Made by a program: the position numbers and the translations under genes | The notes under the pieces: model-generated | What the model saw: the letters and a program-made list of their open reading frames with translations, nothing else | What the model was told of the DNA's origin: nothing | The model's database searches: none | Part shown: positions 1 to 7,304 of the stretch, in pieces | Layout: every line of letters begins with the position of its first letter | How positions within the stretch are numbered: the first letter of the stretch is position 1 | DNA from: CAZTAO01 sp964611645 | Lineage (GTDB): Bacteria > Armatimonadota > UBA5829 | Direction of reading: 5' to 3' | Assembly: GCA_964611645.1 (NCBI GenBank) | Contig: CAZTAO010000029.1 | Span: 1 to 55,897 of the forward strand | Length of the DNA: 55,897 bases

Positions 1-73
1 TCTACGAGATTGGGAGCATCATTCACAATTTACACACTAAAAGACTACACCACTGGCAAATACAGCAAAAACC

Positions 74-111
74 AGAAAAAAGCGCCCGGCCTCTTGCAGG
101 CCGGGCGCTTT
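74..111 (-). terminator. Intrinsic terminator of pseudopilin 1
   Basis: A 14-bp perfect stem (79-92 pairing with 98-111, arm AAAGCGCCCGGCCT) has a 5-nt loop. Read on the minus strand it is followed by a T-rich run (complement of 74-80). It lies about 30 bases past the stop of the pseudopilin gene ending at 139, as expected for a factor-independent terminator. Bases 1-73 show nothing recognisable. Confidence 0.85.
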
Positions 112-138
112 CCATTTCTGTTTGGGAAGACGAGAAAC

Positions 139-795
139 CTACGGGCTGTAGGTCTTGACCCAACTGATCTGGTATTCCGGAAGAGTCTGAACCCAGCCGG
201 AAGCGTTCACGATGGAAGTCGCATTCTGCAACTGGTACCACTTCACGTGGCCATCGCAGAAGATCAGGTTCCAGCCACCGTTGTGGCGGAATGCAGTCGT
301 GCGGTCGAAACCACTGTACCATCCAGGGTTACACTCGCCGTAGGCGTTGTCTGTGTGCATTTCATAGGTGAACACAACGCTGGCCGGGCTGACCAACTCA
401 GCAATAGCCGCCGGAGGAACATTCGCTCCCCATCCGAGGGAAGTGTAGTTTGAACCCCAAACGTTGCTATTGCACTGGTAACCCACACCGTTGATCCGGT
501 TAGGGCATTTTACTATGCCGGTGCTCTTGATGTAAGGTGCAAGTGAGTCAAGCAGGCCGTAGGCGGTGCCGGGAGAATATCCGGGATACCACGCCGCCAG
601 CGGGAAGAGCTCGTCGTAGTCCTGCGCATACTGCATTCCGGCAAGACCGATCTGTTTCTCATTGTTCATACAAGTTGCCTGGCGAGCTTTGTCTCTCGCT
701 TTCGCAAACACTGGGAAGAGGATGGCTGCTAGAATAGCTATGATTGCTATAACCACCAGCAGTTCGATCAGCGTAAAACCCTTGCGCGCTTTCAT
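139..795 (-). CDS. Type II/IV pseudopilin-like protein, H-X9-DG type (copy 1)
   Basis: This 218-residue protein has a class III (prepilin) leader: KARKG, then FTLIELLVVIAIIAILAA. Cleavage by prepilin peptidase is predicted after Gly6, with Glu11 as the usual Glu5 of the mature protein. The hydrophobic helix runs into FPVFAKARDKARQATC, a hallmark of Armatimonadota pseudopilins. The C-terminal part carries the H-X9-DG motif (His171, Asp181-Gly182) followed by HVKWY. Members of the family sit in the inner membrane or periplasm and assemble into secretion pseudopili or pili; their exact role in this phylum is not known. ATG start with GGAGG upstream. It is a stand-alone unit with its own promoter and terminator, and the first of four tandem paralogs. 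Confidence 0.9.
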   Translation of the reverse strand: MKARKGFTLIELLVVIAIIAILAAILFPVFAKARDKARQATCMNNEKQIGLAGMQYAQDYDELFPLAAWYPGYSPGTAYGLLDSLAPYIKSTGIVKCPNRINGVGYQCNSNVWGSNYTSLGWGANVPPAAIAELVSPASVVFTYEMHTDNAYGECNPGWYSGFDRTTAFRHNGGWNLIFCDGHVKWYQLQNATSIVNASGWVQTLPEYQISWVKTYSP

Positions 796-832
796 TGCTT
801 TTGTTCCTCCGTTATATTTCGACCGCTTAGTT

Positions 833-880
833 CAATTGTCGACACTACAATTGTATCACTTTGGCGGCGCAGGTTGTCAA
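833..880 (-). promoter_or_regulatory. Promoter of pseudopilin 1 with GntR-type operator
   Basis: On the minus strand a -35 box TTGACA (880-875) and a -10 box TACAAT (855-850) are separated by 19 bp. One base after the -10 comes GTAGTGTCGACAATTG (848-833). Its left 12 bases are identical to the perfect palindrome in front of the MFS operon at 22539. The core TGTCGACA (844-837) fits the general GntR-family half-site form GT-M-K-AC. Its position over the expected transcription start suggests repression. Binding by the regulator at 22802 is inferred. Confidence 0.72.
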
Positions 881-956
881 GCCTCTCCGCACGTATATTT
901 GACGACAGGTTGAATCAGGATGTTTCACAGCAGGTCCATCAGTGCTCCACACCCAG

Positions 957-989
957 AAAACCGCCCGGCCTGAGAAGGCCGGGCGGTTT
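957..989 (-). terminator. Intrinsic terminator of pseudopilin 2
   Basis: A perfect 13-bp stem (958-970 with 977-989, arm AAACCGCCCGGCC) encloses a 6-nt loop. Read on the minus strand it ends in TTTT. It lies 25 bases beyond the stop codon of the pseudopilin gene ending at 1015. The short T-run makes it weaker than the terminator of copy 1. Confidence 0.8.
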
Positions 990-1014
990 GATGTCGCAAC
1001 TGAACTGCGTGGAA

Positions 1015-1710
1015 CTACGGCGAGTAGGTTGTCAAGACGCTGATGCCGTACTGCGGGATAGTATCCTGCCAACTGCCGGCGAGTCCGGAGTCTTCCATCT
1101 TGTACCACTTCACGTGGCCGTCAGCAAAGATGTGATTCTGGCCACCGCTGTGCTGCGAAGGACTCCAATACGCAGGGTGCCATCCCTGGACGAAGTCTCC
1201 TGAAGCTGTGCTGATCTTGTATTCCAAGACGAACACGACGTTCGCCGGAGAAACGATCTCAGCCAAGGCCGCGCCGCCATAGGCTGGCCAATACGGAGCA
1301 TAGTTCAGACCAAAAACTCTATTTGGTGACCCGGAACCTTTCGTAACGGCCACATAGCTGATCTTGCCTGCTGCTGAAGTGCTCGGGCATCTCATCTGTC
1401 CAAGGCTCTTCATGTACGGCTCCAAGCCATAGAAGACGCCATAGGGGCTGGCCGCAGCCCAAGCGACGTTGTCAACCCAAACCCTGCCAGGACCAAAACA
1501 CTCAATAGCGGGGTAGACCTCATCGTAGTCCTGTACGTATTGCATGGTGGCGAGGCCGATCTGCTTCTGATTGCTCAGACAGGTCGCCTGGCGAGCCTTT
1601 TCCCTTGCTTTCGCAAACACCGGGAACAGGATTGCGGCTAGTATAGCGATGATAGCTATGACTACCAGCAGTTCGATTAGTGTAAAACCTCTGCGTGCCT
1701 TCACTTTCAT
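1015..1710 (-). CDS. Type II/IV pseudopilin-like protein, H-X9-DG type (copy 2)
   Basis: This 231-residue paralog of the gene at 139-795 has the leader KVKARRG followed by FTLIELLVVIAIIAILAA, then FPVFAKAREKARQATC. Near the C-terminus, His-SGGQNHIFA-Asp-Gly-HVKWYKM gives the H-X9-DG motif. The middle of the protein is the most diverged part among the four copies, as expected for a surface-exposed domain. ATG start preceded by GGAGGAAT. Own promoter at 1747-1787 and terminator at 957-989, so it is a monocistronic unit. Export to the cell envelope through the prepilin pathway is inferred from the family. Confidence 0.9.
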   Translation of the reverse strand: MKVKARRGFTLIELLVVIAIIAILAAILFPVFAKAREKARQATCLSNQKQIGLATMQYVQDYDEVYPAIECFGPGRVWVDNVAWAAASPYGVFYGLEPYMKSLGQMRCPSTSAAGKISYVAVTKGSGSPNRVFGLNYAPYWPAYGGAALAEIVSPANVVFVLEYKISTASGDFVQGWHPAYWSPSQHSGGQNHIFADGHVKWYKMEDSGLAGSWQDTIPQYGISVLTTYSP

Positions 1711-1746
1711 ATTCCTCCGTTGTTCATCTCGACTTCACGATACAAC

Positions 1747-1787
1747 TGTCGACACTTTCATTGTACCACGCGCACACGGATTGTCAA
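1747..1787 (-). promoter_or_regulatory. Promoter of pseudopilin 2 with GntR-type operator
   Basis: On the minus strand a -35 box TTGACA (1787-1782), a 16-bp spacer and a -10 box TACAAT (1765-1760) are followed after 5 bases by TGTCGACA (1754-1747). The -10-to-core distance is the same as at pseudopilin 1. The flanks differ (AAAG before, GTTG after), so only the core and one flank are conserved. Confidence 0.72.
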
Positions 1788-1828
1788 GTGCATTTCCGCA
1801 AATCTCCGCAGGCTGCGTGCACATGCCA

Positions 1829-1864
1829 AAGAAGACGCCCGACCTTTGGAGGCTGGGCGTCTTC
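1829..1864 (-). terminator. Intrinsic terminator of pseudopilin 3
   Basis: A 14-bp stem (1831-1844 with 1851-1864, GAAGACGCCC arms, two imperfect pairs) is followed on the minus strand by TTTGGC. It lies 28 bases beyond the pseudopilin stop at 1893. The T-run is short. Confidence 0.7.
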
Positions 1865-1892
1865 TATCAACGATCAGGTTATCGAACTCAGC

Positions 1893-2558
1893 CTACGGAT
1901 TGTAGGCCTTGTTGAAGCTGATTCCATACTGAGGAATGGTGGGATTCCATCCGCTGGCGGGCAGTGCGTCCATAAGCCTGAACCACTTGGCATGGCCGTC
2001 CGCGAAGACATGCTGCCAACCACCGTTGTGATGGAACGCGGTCTCGGTGTTCCAGCCGCTGTACCAACCATAGTTGTTGTCACCAAAGTTGGAGTTTCCC
2101 GCCATCTCCATGGCCATCACTACGCTGGCCGGGCTGTTGATCTCTGAGAGAGCCGCAGGAGCATTGACAAGGTAGTTCAGACCCCAGGCTCCACCAAAGT
2201 GGACGCCCCAGACGGACTGCGCGTTCTGGCCGTTCTGCTGGTAGCCGACCAGTCCCGTTCGGCTCGGGCACTTGAGCATCCCAACGCTCTTCATATAAGG
2301 CTCCAGCGGGTGCCATACGCCATAGGGATGGCTGAGATCATACGCGGTGTGCCAGTTGGCAACAGGATAGATCTCATCGTAGTCCTGCACATACTGCATG
2401 CAAGCCAGACCGATCTGCTTTTCATTGCTCAAGCAGGTCGCCTGGCGCGCCTTTTCCCTTGCCTTTGCGAAGACGGGGAACAGGATTGCTGCCAGTATAG
2501 CGATGATCGCTATGACTACCAGCAGCTCGATTAGTGTAAAACCGCTTCTCTTCGACAT
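1893..2558 (-). CDS. Type II/IV pseudopilin-like protein, H-X9-DG type (copy 3)
   Basis: This 221-residue protein starts SKRSG|FTLIELLVVIAIIAILAA and continues FPVFAKAREKARQATC. The C-terminal motif is His-NGGWQHVFA-Asp-Gly followed by HAKWF. The middle of the protein (ANWHTAYD, GYQQNGQNAQS, WGVHFGGAWGLNYLVNAPAA) is nearly identical to copy 4, so copies 3 and 4 are the most recent duplicates and probably bind the same partner. ATG start with AGGAAG upstream. It is a single-gene unit with its own promoter (2580-2641) and terminator (1829-1864). Confidence 0.9.
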   Translation of the reverse strand: MSKRSGFTLIELLVVIAIIAILAAILFPVFAKAREKARQATCLSNEKQIGLACMQYVQDYDEIYPVANWHTAYDLSHPYGVWHPLEPYMKSVGMLKCPSRTGLVGYQQNGQNAQSVWGVHFGGAWGLNYLVNAPAALSEINSPASVVMAMEMAGNSNFGDNNYGWYSGWNTETAFHHNGGWQHVFADGHAKWFRLMDALPASGWNPTIPQYGISFNKAYNP

Positions 2559-2579
2559 TTCTACTTCCTACTGCGTTTA

Positions 2580-2641
2580 TTTGTCGACCGTACTGCACGG
2601 GCATCGACAAACAATTCTACCACGCCCGCGCGCAAAGTCAA
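2580..2641 (-). promoter_or_regulatory. Promoter of pseudopilin 3 with an inverted-repeat operator candidate
   Basis: On the minus strand a -35-like TTGACT (2641-2636), a 16-bp spacer and a -10-like TAGAAT (2619-2614) are followed by a perfect 8-bp inverted repeat: TTTGTCGA (2611-2604) and TCGACAAA (2587-2580), 16 bp apart. The half-sites share GTCGA with the TGTCGACA operators of copies 1 and 2 and occupy the same place just after the -10, but they are split rather than fused. This could be a variant site of the same regulator or a site for a different one. Confidence 0.55.
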
Positions 2642-2657
2642 GTTATGGGAACTCGCG

Positions 2658-2846
2658 GAGTGAGTTCAGTTCTACGGGAAGATGTCGCCGCTAGTGCTGA
2701 GTAGGCCCGCAGGCCGTATCGAAGCACGGACAAGCAGAGGAGTCGCCCTTCGATACGCCGCTCGTTCCCTTCGCTCCGCTCAGGGCAGCGCCTCGCGGCT
2801 ACTCAGGGCTAGCGGAATGGCCCTGCGCACAGAACTGAACTCTCTC
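2658..2846. repeat. Large nested palindrome (about 190 bp) between pseudopilins 3 and 4
   Basis: Three nested pairs of inverted arms are visible: 2658-2673 with 2831-2846 (15 of 16 pairs), 2688-2704 with 2799-2815 (15 of 17) and 2715-2724 with 2748-2757 (10 of 10, CGTATCGAAG). A smaller hairpin sits in the gap 2758-2798. No credible protein is encoded. It looks like a non-autonomous, MITE-like or REP-cluster element. With the pseudopilin 3 promoter and the hairpin at 2863-2904 it accounts for the whole gene-free stretch 2559-2930. Confidence 0.65.
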
Positions 2847-2862
2847 AAACTCGGGGCGCAGA

Positions 2863-2904
2863 CAAGCAGAAGCGCCCGACCTCGGAGGGTCGGGCGTCTG
2901 CTTG
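2863..2904 (-). terminator. Terminator hairpin of pseudopilin 4
   Basis: A long stem built from CAAGCAGA/TCTGCTTG (863-870 with 897-904) around CGCCCGACC/GGTCGGGCG (873-881 with 888-896), with a 6-nt loop. It begins 27 bases past the stop at 2931. There is no clear T-run, so it could work with Rho or simply protect the 3' end. Confidence 0.6.
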
Positions 2905-2930
2905 CCTAGTTTGGAACTATCAGACTGAGC

Positions 2931-3614
2931 TTACGGATTGTAGGCCTTGTCGAAGCTGATTCCATACTGCGGAATAGTAGTGTTCCACCCGGCCGCGGGA
3001 AGCGCGTCCAGGAGGCGGAACCACTTCACATGGCCATCCGCGAAGATGTGCTGCCAACCACCGTTGTGATGGAAAGCCGTCTCGGTGTTCCAGCCGCTGT
3101 ACCACCCGTAGTTGTTGTCGCCGCCGTTGCTGATGCCGGCCATTTCAAAGGCCATCACAACATTGGACGGACTGTTGATCTCTGCCAGCGCCGCCGGGGC
3201 GTTGACCAGATAGTTGAGACCCCAGGCGCCACCGAAATGCACTCCCCAGATAGACTGAGCATTCTGGCCGTTCTGCTGGTAGCCGATAAGCCCGGTCCTG
3301 CTCGGACACCTCATCTGGCCCGTGCTCTTCATATATGGCTCGAGAACATCGAACACCCCGTAAGGGTTGCCAAGGAAAGTCCCGGCAGAATTGTATGTCC
3401 TGCCCCAGTTGGCTATGGGGTAGATTTCGTCGTAATCTTGAACATACTGCATCACCGCCAGACCAATCTGTTTCTCATTACTCGTGCAAGTCGCCTGTCG
3501 CGCCTTCTCCCTTGCCTTCGCAAACACAGGGAAAAGTATCGCAGCCAGTATGGCGATTATAGCTATAACCACCAATAGTTCGATCAGCGTGAAACCTCTC
3601 TTGCGGCCTCTCAT
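2931..3614 (-). CDS. Type II/IV pseudopilin-like protein, H-X9-DG type (copy 4)
   Basis: This 227-residue protein starts RGRKRG|FTLIELLVVIAIIAILAA, then FPVFAKAREKARQATC. The C-terminal motif is His-NGGWQHIFA-Asp-Gly-HVKWF. It is closest to copy 3 throughout and ends with the same GISFxKAYNP tail. ATG start with GGAGG in CCTCCAG (complement) upstream. Unlike copies 1-3 no TGTCGACA-type operator is visible upstream. The 5' region has only a small inverted repeat CGTCTA/TAGACG (3657-3673) over a possible -10, so its control may differ. Confidence 0.9.
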   Translation of the reverse strand: MRGRKRGFTLIELLVVIAIIAILAAILFPVFAKAREKARQATCTSNEKQIGLAVMQYVQDYDEIYPIANWGRTYNSAGTFLGNPYGVFDVLEPYMKSTGQMRCPSRTGLIGYQQNGQNAQSIWGVHFGGAWGLNYLVNAPAALAEINSPSNVVMAFEMAGISNGGDNNYGWYSGWNTETAFHHNGGWQHIFADGHVKWFRLLDALPAAGWNTTIPQYGISFDKAYNP

Positions 3615-3717
3615 TGCTGCTGCAACCTCCAGTTGTACCTATTCAGGGTACTATTACGTCTATAAATTAGACGCGTTCTATCTTTGGAGGGTTCCCAGGA
3701 GATTGCAGGCGTAACTA

Positions 3718-3745
3718 CGGGGGAGTTCCGAGCGGAACTCCCCCG
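3718..3745 (-). terminator. Hairpin ending the left-arm operon
   Basis: A 12-bp perfect stem (CGGGGGAGTTCC with GGAACTCCCCCG) and a 4-nt loop lie 9 bases past the stop of the sialidase-like gene ending at 3754. There is no T-run on the minus strand. It separates the long left-arm operon from the pseudopilin 4 promoter. Confidence 0.6.
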
Positions 3746-3753
3746 GCGAGAAA

Positions 3754-5418
3754 CTACTTGTCTTTGGTGTAGAGGGGCTCTATGCGGTCGGATTTCACAC
3801 GAATCCGCTGAACCAGCAGAGGAAGTCCGCGATCGGAGTTCATGTAGGAGCAAAGGAGCACATCCGGCTCTACTTCCACCGCAAAGCCCATCGCCCACGC
3901 AGGATAGTCTATGACGGTGCCCTCGTCCCACGAGAGGCCGTTGTCGTGGCTCACGTTGATGCTGTAGTTGGGATATCTGTGAGCGACCACTATCGCCCCG
4001 GACTTGGTGCGAACCATCGACTGGGCGTAGCCGGGGAAAGTGGTCCTGGCTGCTGCGTCCCACGTCGCGCCGCCGTCATACGACCAACACTGCCACATTG
4101 TGGGGCTGTATACAGGCCGGATGACAACCATCACTGTCTTGCCCATGGCCACGCCGGTAGGCTCGGTGAAATCCAGCGAGCCGGGTTGGTCGCCACGTGG
4201 TGAGTTCGCCCAGGAGGGCCTGTCGAGTTCGATGGGGCCGGACCAACTGGCCCCGCCATCGGTGCTTCTGATCGCGAATGCCCGGAGGTGGGTGGTGCCC
4301 CAGGTGATGACGTTGGGGAATGGGTTCGGAGTGCCCTCTGCCGCGACTCCTCCGTAGAGGAAGCGTATGAGCGCGCCGTCTTCTGTATCCACCAACGGCC
4401 CGTAAGGCACATAGTTCTTCGGGATATCCAGCCACCCGGAAGCGACGGTCGAAGGCACAGGATCGCCCCAGGTCTTGCCGTTATCCTTTGACTCGGAGAC
4501 TGAGATGCTCGCCTGTCGCTTCTCCTGGTCGAACGAGAAGAGCATCACGACCAGCTTGCCCGCGCGGGTCAGGAACATGCTGTTGCCATAGTCGCCAACC
4601 GCGCCCAGTGAACCGGGGAGCGCTTCCTTGCTCCAGGTCTTGCCTTTGTCTGTGGAGCGCATCAGAACGCTCCCGGCCGCCACCAGCACATCGCCATTGG
4701 GAGCCAGGCAAGCCGAGGGCATAGTTTCGGAACTGAGGCCTATCTCGAAAGCGTGATTCGGGACAGCAACAGCATCGTTCCACTTAGGCGCTCGCCCCGC
4801 CTTGCCATCGATAGACACGTTCTTGAAGAAATACCAGCCATATCCGGCAAGGCCGACTGCCCCGCTCTTGTATGTGGAATCCGTAACCGAAGGGCCGGGT
4901 CTGCCATCGACCCAGGTCTTGATAGTCTTGCCCTTGACTTCGACCTTGACGTGATACCAGCGGTCTGTCTCGCTGACTACGCCGGGAATCCACATCATAG
5001 CCAGATTGCGCAGGTAGCCGTCTCCGTCGACCTTAGAAATCGCCGCCCAGAAGTGCTTGCCGCGAAGCTGCTGCCCACCCCAGGGAAAGTGAACAAAGTA
5101 GAAGTGGTTGTTGTCCTGTGCGCGGATAACAAGCCCTGCATCGCCGTGGCCAAGTTCGCGATAGTTGGCGTTGTAGTCGAACTCGGCGGTGAAGTCGGTG
5201 AATGAGGCGCCTTTGTAGAACGCGCGGCTGTGTAGGTTGCGCACGTCCGGAGGGTTGATTACCCCGTCCTTCTCAACCCACGGCCCCCGCGGGAAGCTCC
5301 ACTGCTTGCCATCGCCGATGCTGAGAGTTGTGGGCGCGCTCGCGGCCTGCGACACCGTCGCTGCCGCTAACATGCATAGCGCTGAGAGAACTATACCTAG
5401 AATTAGCATTTTCTCCAT
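3754..5418 (-). CDS. Secreted sialidase-superfamily protein with ConA-like N-terminal domain
   Basis: 554 residues. A signal peptide (about 1-26, ending SQAAS) is followed by a concanavalin-A/DUF1080-like beta-sandwich (about 30-205). Then comes a six-bladed propeller with five Asp boxes (S-x-D-x-G-x-T-W): 255-262, 310-317, 385-392, 446-453 and 490-497. Motifs shared by its paralogs here are LDFTE (415), RPVYS (434), AHRYP (479) and EVEPD (515). The canonical F/YRIP arginine motif of true sialidases was not seen, so the activity may be another exo-glycosidase or only glycan binding. ATG start with AAAGGAGG upstream. It is the last gene of the left-arm operon, 37 bases after the next paralog. 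Confidence 0.85.
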   Translation of the reverse strand: MEKMLILGIVLSALCMLAAATVSQAASAPTTLSIGDGKQWSFPRGPWVEKDGVINPPDVRNLHSRAFYKGASFTDFTAEFDYNANYRELGHGDAGLVIRAQDNNHFYFVHFPWGGQQLRGKHFWAAISKVDGDGYLRNLAMMWIPGVVSETDRWYHVKVEVKGKTIKTWVDGRPGPSVTDSTYKSGAVGLAGYGWYFFKNVSIDGKAGRAPKWNDAVAVPNHAFEIGLSSETMPSACLAPNGDVLVAAGSVLMRSTDKGKTWSKEALPGSLGAVGDYGNSMFLTRAGKLVVMLFSFDQEKRQASISVSESKDNGKTWGDPVPSTVASGWLDIPKNYVPYGPLVDTEDGALIRFLYGGVAAEGTPNPFPNVITWGTTHLRAFAIRSTDGGASWSGPIELDRPSWANSPRGDQPGSLDFTEPTGVAMGKTVMVVIRPVYSPTMWQCWSYDGGATWDAAARTTFPGYAQSMVRTKSGAIVVAHRYPNYSINVSHDNGLSWDEGTVIDYPAWAMGFAVEVEPDVLLCSYMNSDRGLPLLVQRIRVKSDRIEPLYTKDK

Positions 5419-5455
5419 TCGATCCTCCTTTGTTCTTGCTTCCAGTTAGTAGCTG

Positions 5456-7159
5456 CTACTTCCCGTCCACGATAGGTTCTATTCGATCCGAAAGGACGCG
5501 TATTCGCTGCGCCAGAAGAGGCTGGCTGAGTTCCGCGTTCTGATAAACGCACAGCACCACATCCGGCTCGACCTCTATCATCAGGCCGTTCGCCCACTGC
5601 GGATAGTCGACCACTGTACCCTCGTCCCAGTTGAGTCCTCCGTCCCTGCTGATATTCATTGAAAGCAACGGGAACCGCTTGCACACCAGGATCGCACCCG
5701 AGGCCGTGCGCACCATAGCCTGTGCGTATCCAGGGAATGTCGTTCGGACTGCCGGTTCCCAGGTCTTGCCGCTGTCGAATGATGTACATTGCCACATCAT
5801 TACGCTGTATATGGGCCTTATCACCACGCAGATGGTGTTCCCAATCGCCACTCCGCTGGCTTCCGTGAAGTCCAGAGCGCCCGCCGCGTTTACTTTGGCT
5901 CCCTGCGAGAAAGGTTGGTCGATCTCGACCGGGCCTGACCATGACGCGCCGCCATCAGCGCTGCGGATAGCGGCCCCGTAAGTGTGGAAAGCGCTCCAGG
6001 TGTATATGCTGGGGCGTTTCTGGGTTTTGGTGTAGTCGGTGCCGATCAGCAGGCTGACCAGAGAACCGTCTTCGCACTCAACCAACTGGCCATAGGGACG
6101 CTGAGGGCCGTATGGATATGAGGTCGGGTCCATTGCCGGCCAGCCGGTGTCAGAGACCTGCGACGGCTTGGGATCGGACCAGGTGTACCCATTGTCCGTC
6201 GATTCGCTTATCAGTATCTGCGGCTTCGGAGGATCGGGATATGGCGGCTCGATCGACTTGAACTGCCACACAATGAGCCGACCGTTGCGCAAACACTGGA
6301 GTATGTTGCTGCAATAGGGCTTGTTCTGGATCAGCTTATCCGGCATCGGCTCGGGCTTCTCCCAAGTCCGTCCTTTATCTTTGGAGCGCAGGAACTGGTT
6401 GCCTGCACAGAGCATCAGAACGTCGCCATTGGCAGTGACCCCGCCGCTGGGCATCGCGCTCTGCACCGGCAGCTCGACAGCGGGCTTTGGAATCAGAGCT
6501 TTGTCGTCCCACTTGGGAGCGCGCTTGGGTGTGCCGGTTATGACCACGTTCCTGAAGCCATACCAGCCATAACCCGCCAGACCGATGAGACCGGTCTTGT
6601 AGGTGGTGTCGGTCACGGTGACGGCCAGACGGCCGTCCACCCAGACAGTAATAGTCGGGCCTTTGGCTTCCACTTTCACCTTGTACCAGCGCTCGCTCGC
6701 GCTGATCACGCCGGGCACCCACGCAAGCTTGAGGTAGCGCATATAGCTGTCGCCGGAGACCTTGGCAACACCCGCCCAGTAGTGCTTGGCGCGCATCTGC
6801 ACCCCTGACCAGGGAAGCGTGACGAAGTAGAAGTGATTGGGGTCTTTCGCGCGGAGGATCAAGCCGGCGTCTCCGCCGCCGTTCTCCTGGTAGCTCGGGT
6901 AGTACTCGAACTCAGCAGTGAAGTCCGAGTAGGCCGCCGTCTTGTAGAACGCGCGGCTGTGTAGATTGCGCACAAGTGGCGGCCTGATCTGGTCGGGGAA
7001 GTCGGGAGTGTTTTCAGTCCAGGCCCCGCCGAAAAACGACCACTGCTTGCCGTCGCCGATACTGAGCCTGGTCTGCGTGTTGGCGGCATAAGACACAGTC
7101 GATGCCCACAACACACAGACTATCGAGAGAAACATCGTAAGGACCATTAGCTTTGCCAT
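5456..7159 (-). CDS. Secreted sialidase-superfamily protein with ConA-like N-terminal domain
   Basis: 567 residues, a paralog of the gene at 3754. The signal peptide ends near SYAAN (residue 27). The ConA/DUF1080-like domain includes RNLHSRAFYK, NHFYFVTLPW and WYKVKVEAKG. The propeller has Asp boxes such as SKDKGRTWE, STDNGYTWS, SADGGASWS and SRDGGLNWD. One box reads SFDSGKTWE, where the paralogs have YDGGATWD. LDFTE, RPIYS and EVEPD are kept, but the AHRYP motif reads CKRFP, a possible change in substrate specificity. ATG with AAAGGAG upstream. A REP-type palindrome region (7198-7280) lies between this gene and its upstream neighbour. Confidence 0.85.
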   Translation of the reverse strand: MAKLMVLTMFLSIVCVLWASTVSYAANTQTRLSIGDGKQWSFFGGAWTENTPDFPDQIRPPLVRNLHSRAFYKTAAYSDFTAEFEYYPSYQENGGGDAGLILRAKDPNHFYFVTLPWSGVQMRAKHYWAGVAKVSGDSYMRYLKLAWVPGVISASERWYKVKVEAKGPTITVWVDGRLAVTVTDTTYKTGLIGLAGYGWYGFRNVVITGTPKRAPKWDDKALIPKPAVELPVQSAMPSGGVTANGDVLMLCAGNQFLRSKDKGRTWEKPEPMPDKLIQNKPYCSNILQCLRNGRLIVWQFKSIEPPYPDPPKPQILISESTDNGYTWSDPKPSQVSDTGWPAMDPTSYPYGPQRPYGQLVECEDGSLVSLLIGTDYTKTQKRPSIYTWSAFHTYGAAIRSADGGASWSGPVEIDQPFSQGAKVNAAGALDFTEASGVAIGNTICVVIRPIYSVMMWQCTSFDSGKTWEPAVRTTFPGYAQAMVRTASGAILVCKRFPLLSMNISRDGGLNWDEGTVVDYPQWANGLMIEVEPDVVLCVYQNAELSQPLLAQRIRVLSDRIEPIVDGK

Positions 7160-7197
7160 AGTGATCTCCTTTGTCTTCTCACATGCCTTACTAATCC

Positions 7198-7224
7198 CAT
7201 CATCCTGAGCCTGTCGCAGGATGC
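7198..7224. repeat. REP-like palindrome, family D
   Basis: The motif CATCCTGAGCCTGTCG and its flanks (7198-7224) match positions 37657-37683 at 26 of 27 bases. The second copy lies inside the signal peptide of the FGE-like gene. Here it is intergenic and followed by a partly complementary arm near 7250-7275 (CGACAGGCTGCGTGATG). Confidence 0.7.
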
Positions 7225-7304
7225 CCGCTTACACTAACGCGACAACTTCACGCTTCGACAGGCTGCGTGATGGTGGACACCGATAGGTCGTTCTGATAGG
7301 TCGA

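Noticed and set aside
2658..2846. An insertion sequence
   Set aside because: Inverted arms are present but there is no transposase gene and no visible target duplication, so it is reported only as a nested palindrome.
3646..3680. A GntR-type operator at pseudopilin 4
   Set aside because: Only a weak CGTCTA/TAGACG inverted repeat is present, and it lacks the GT-M-K-AC core seen at the other promoters.
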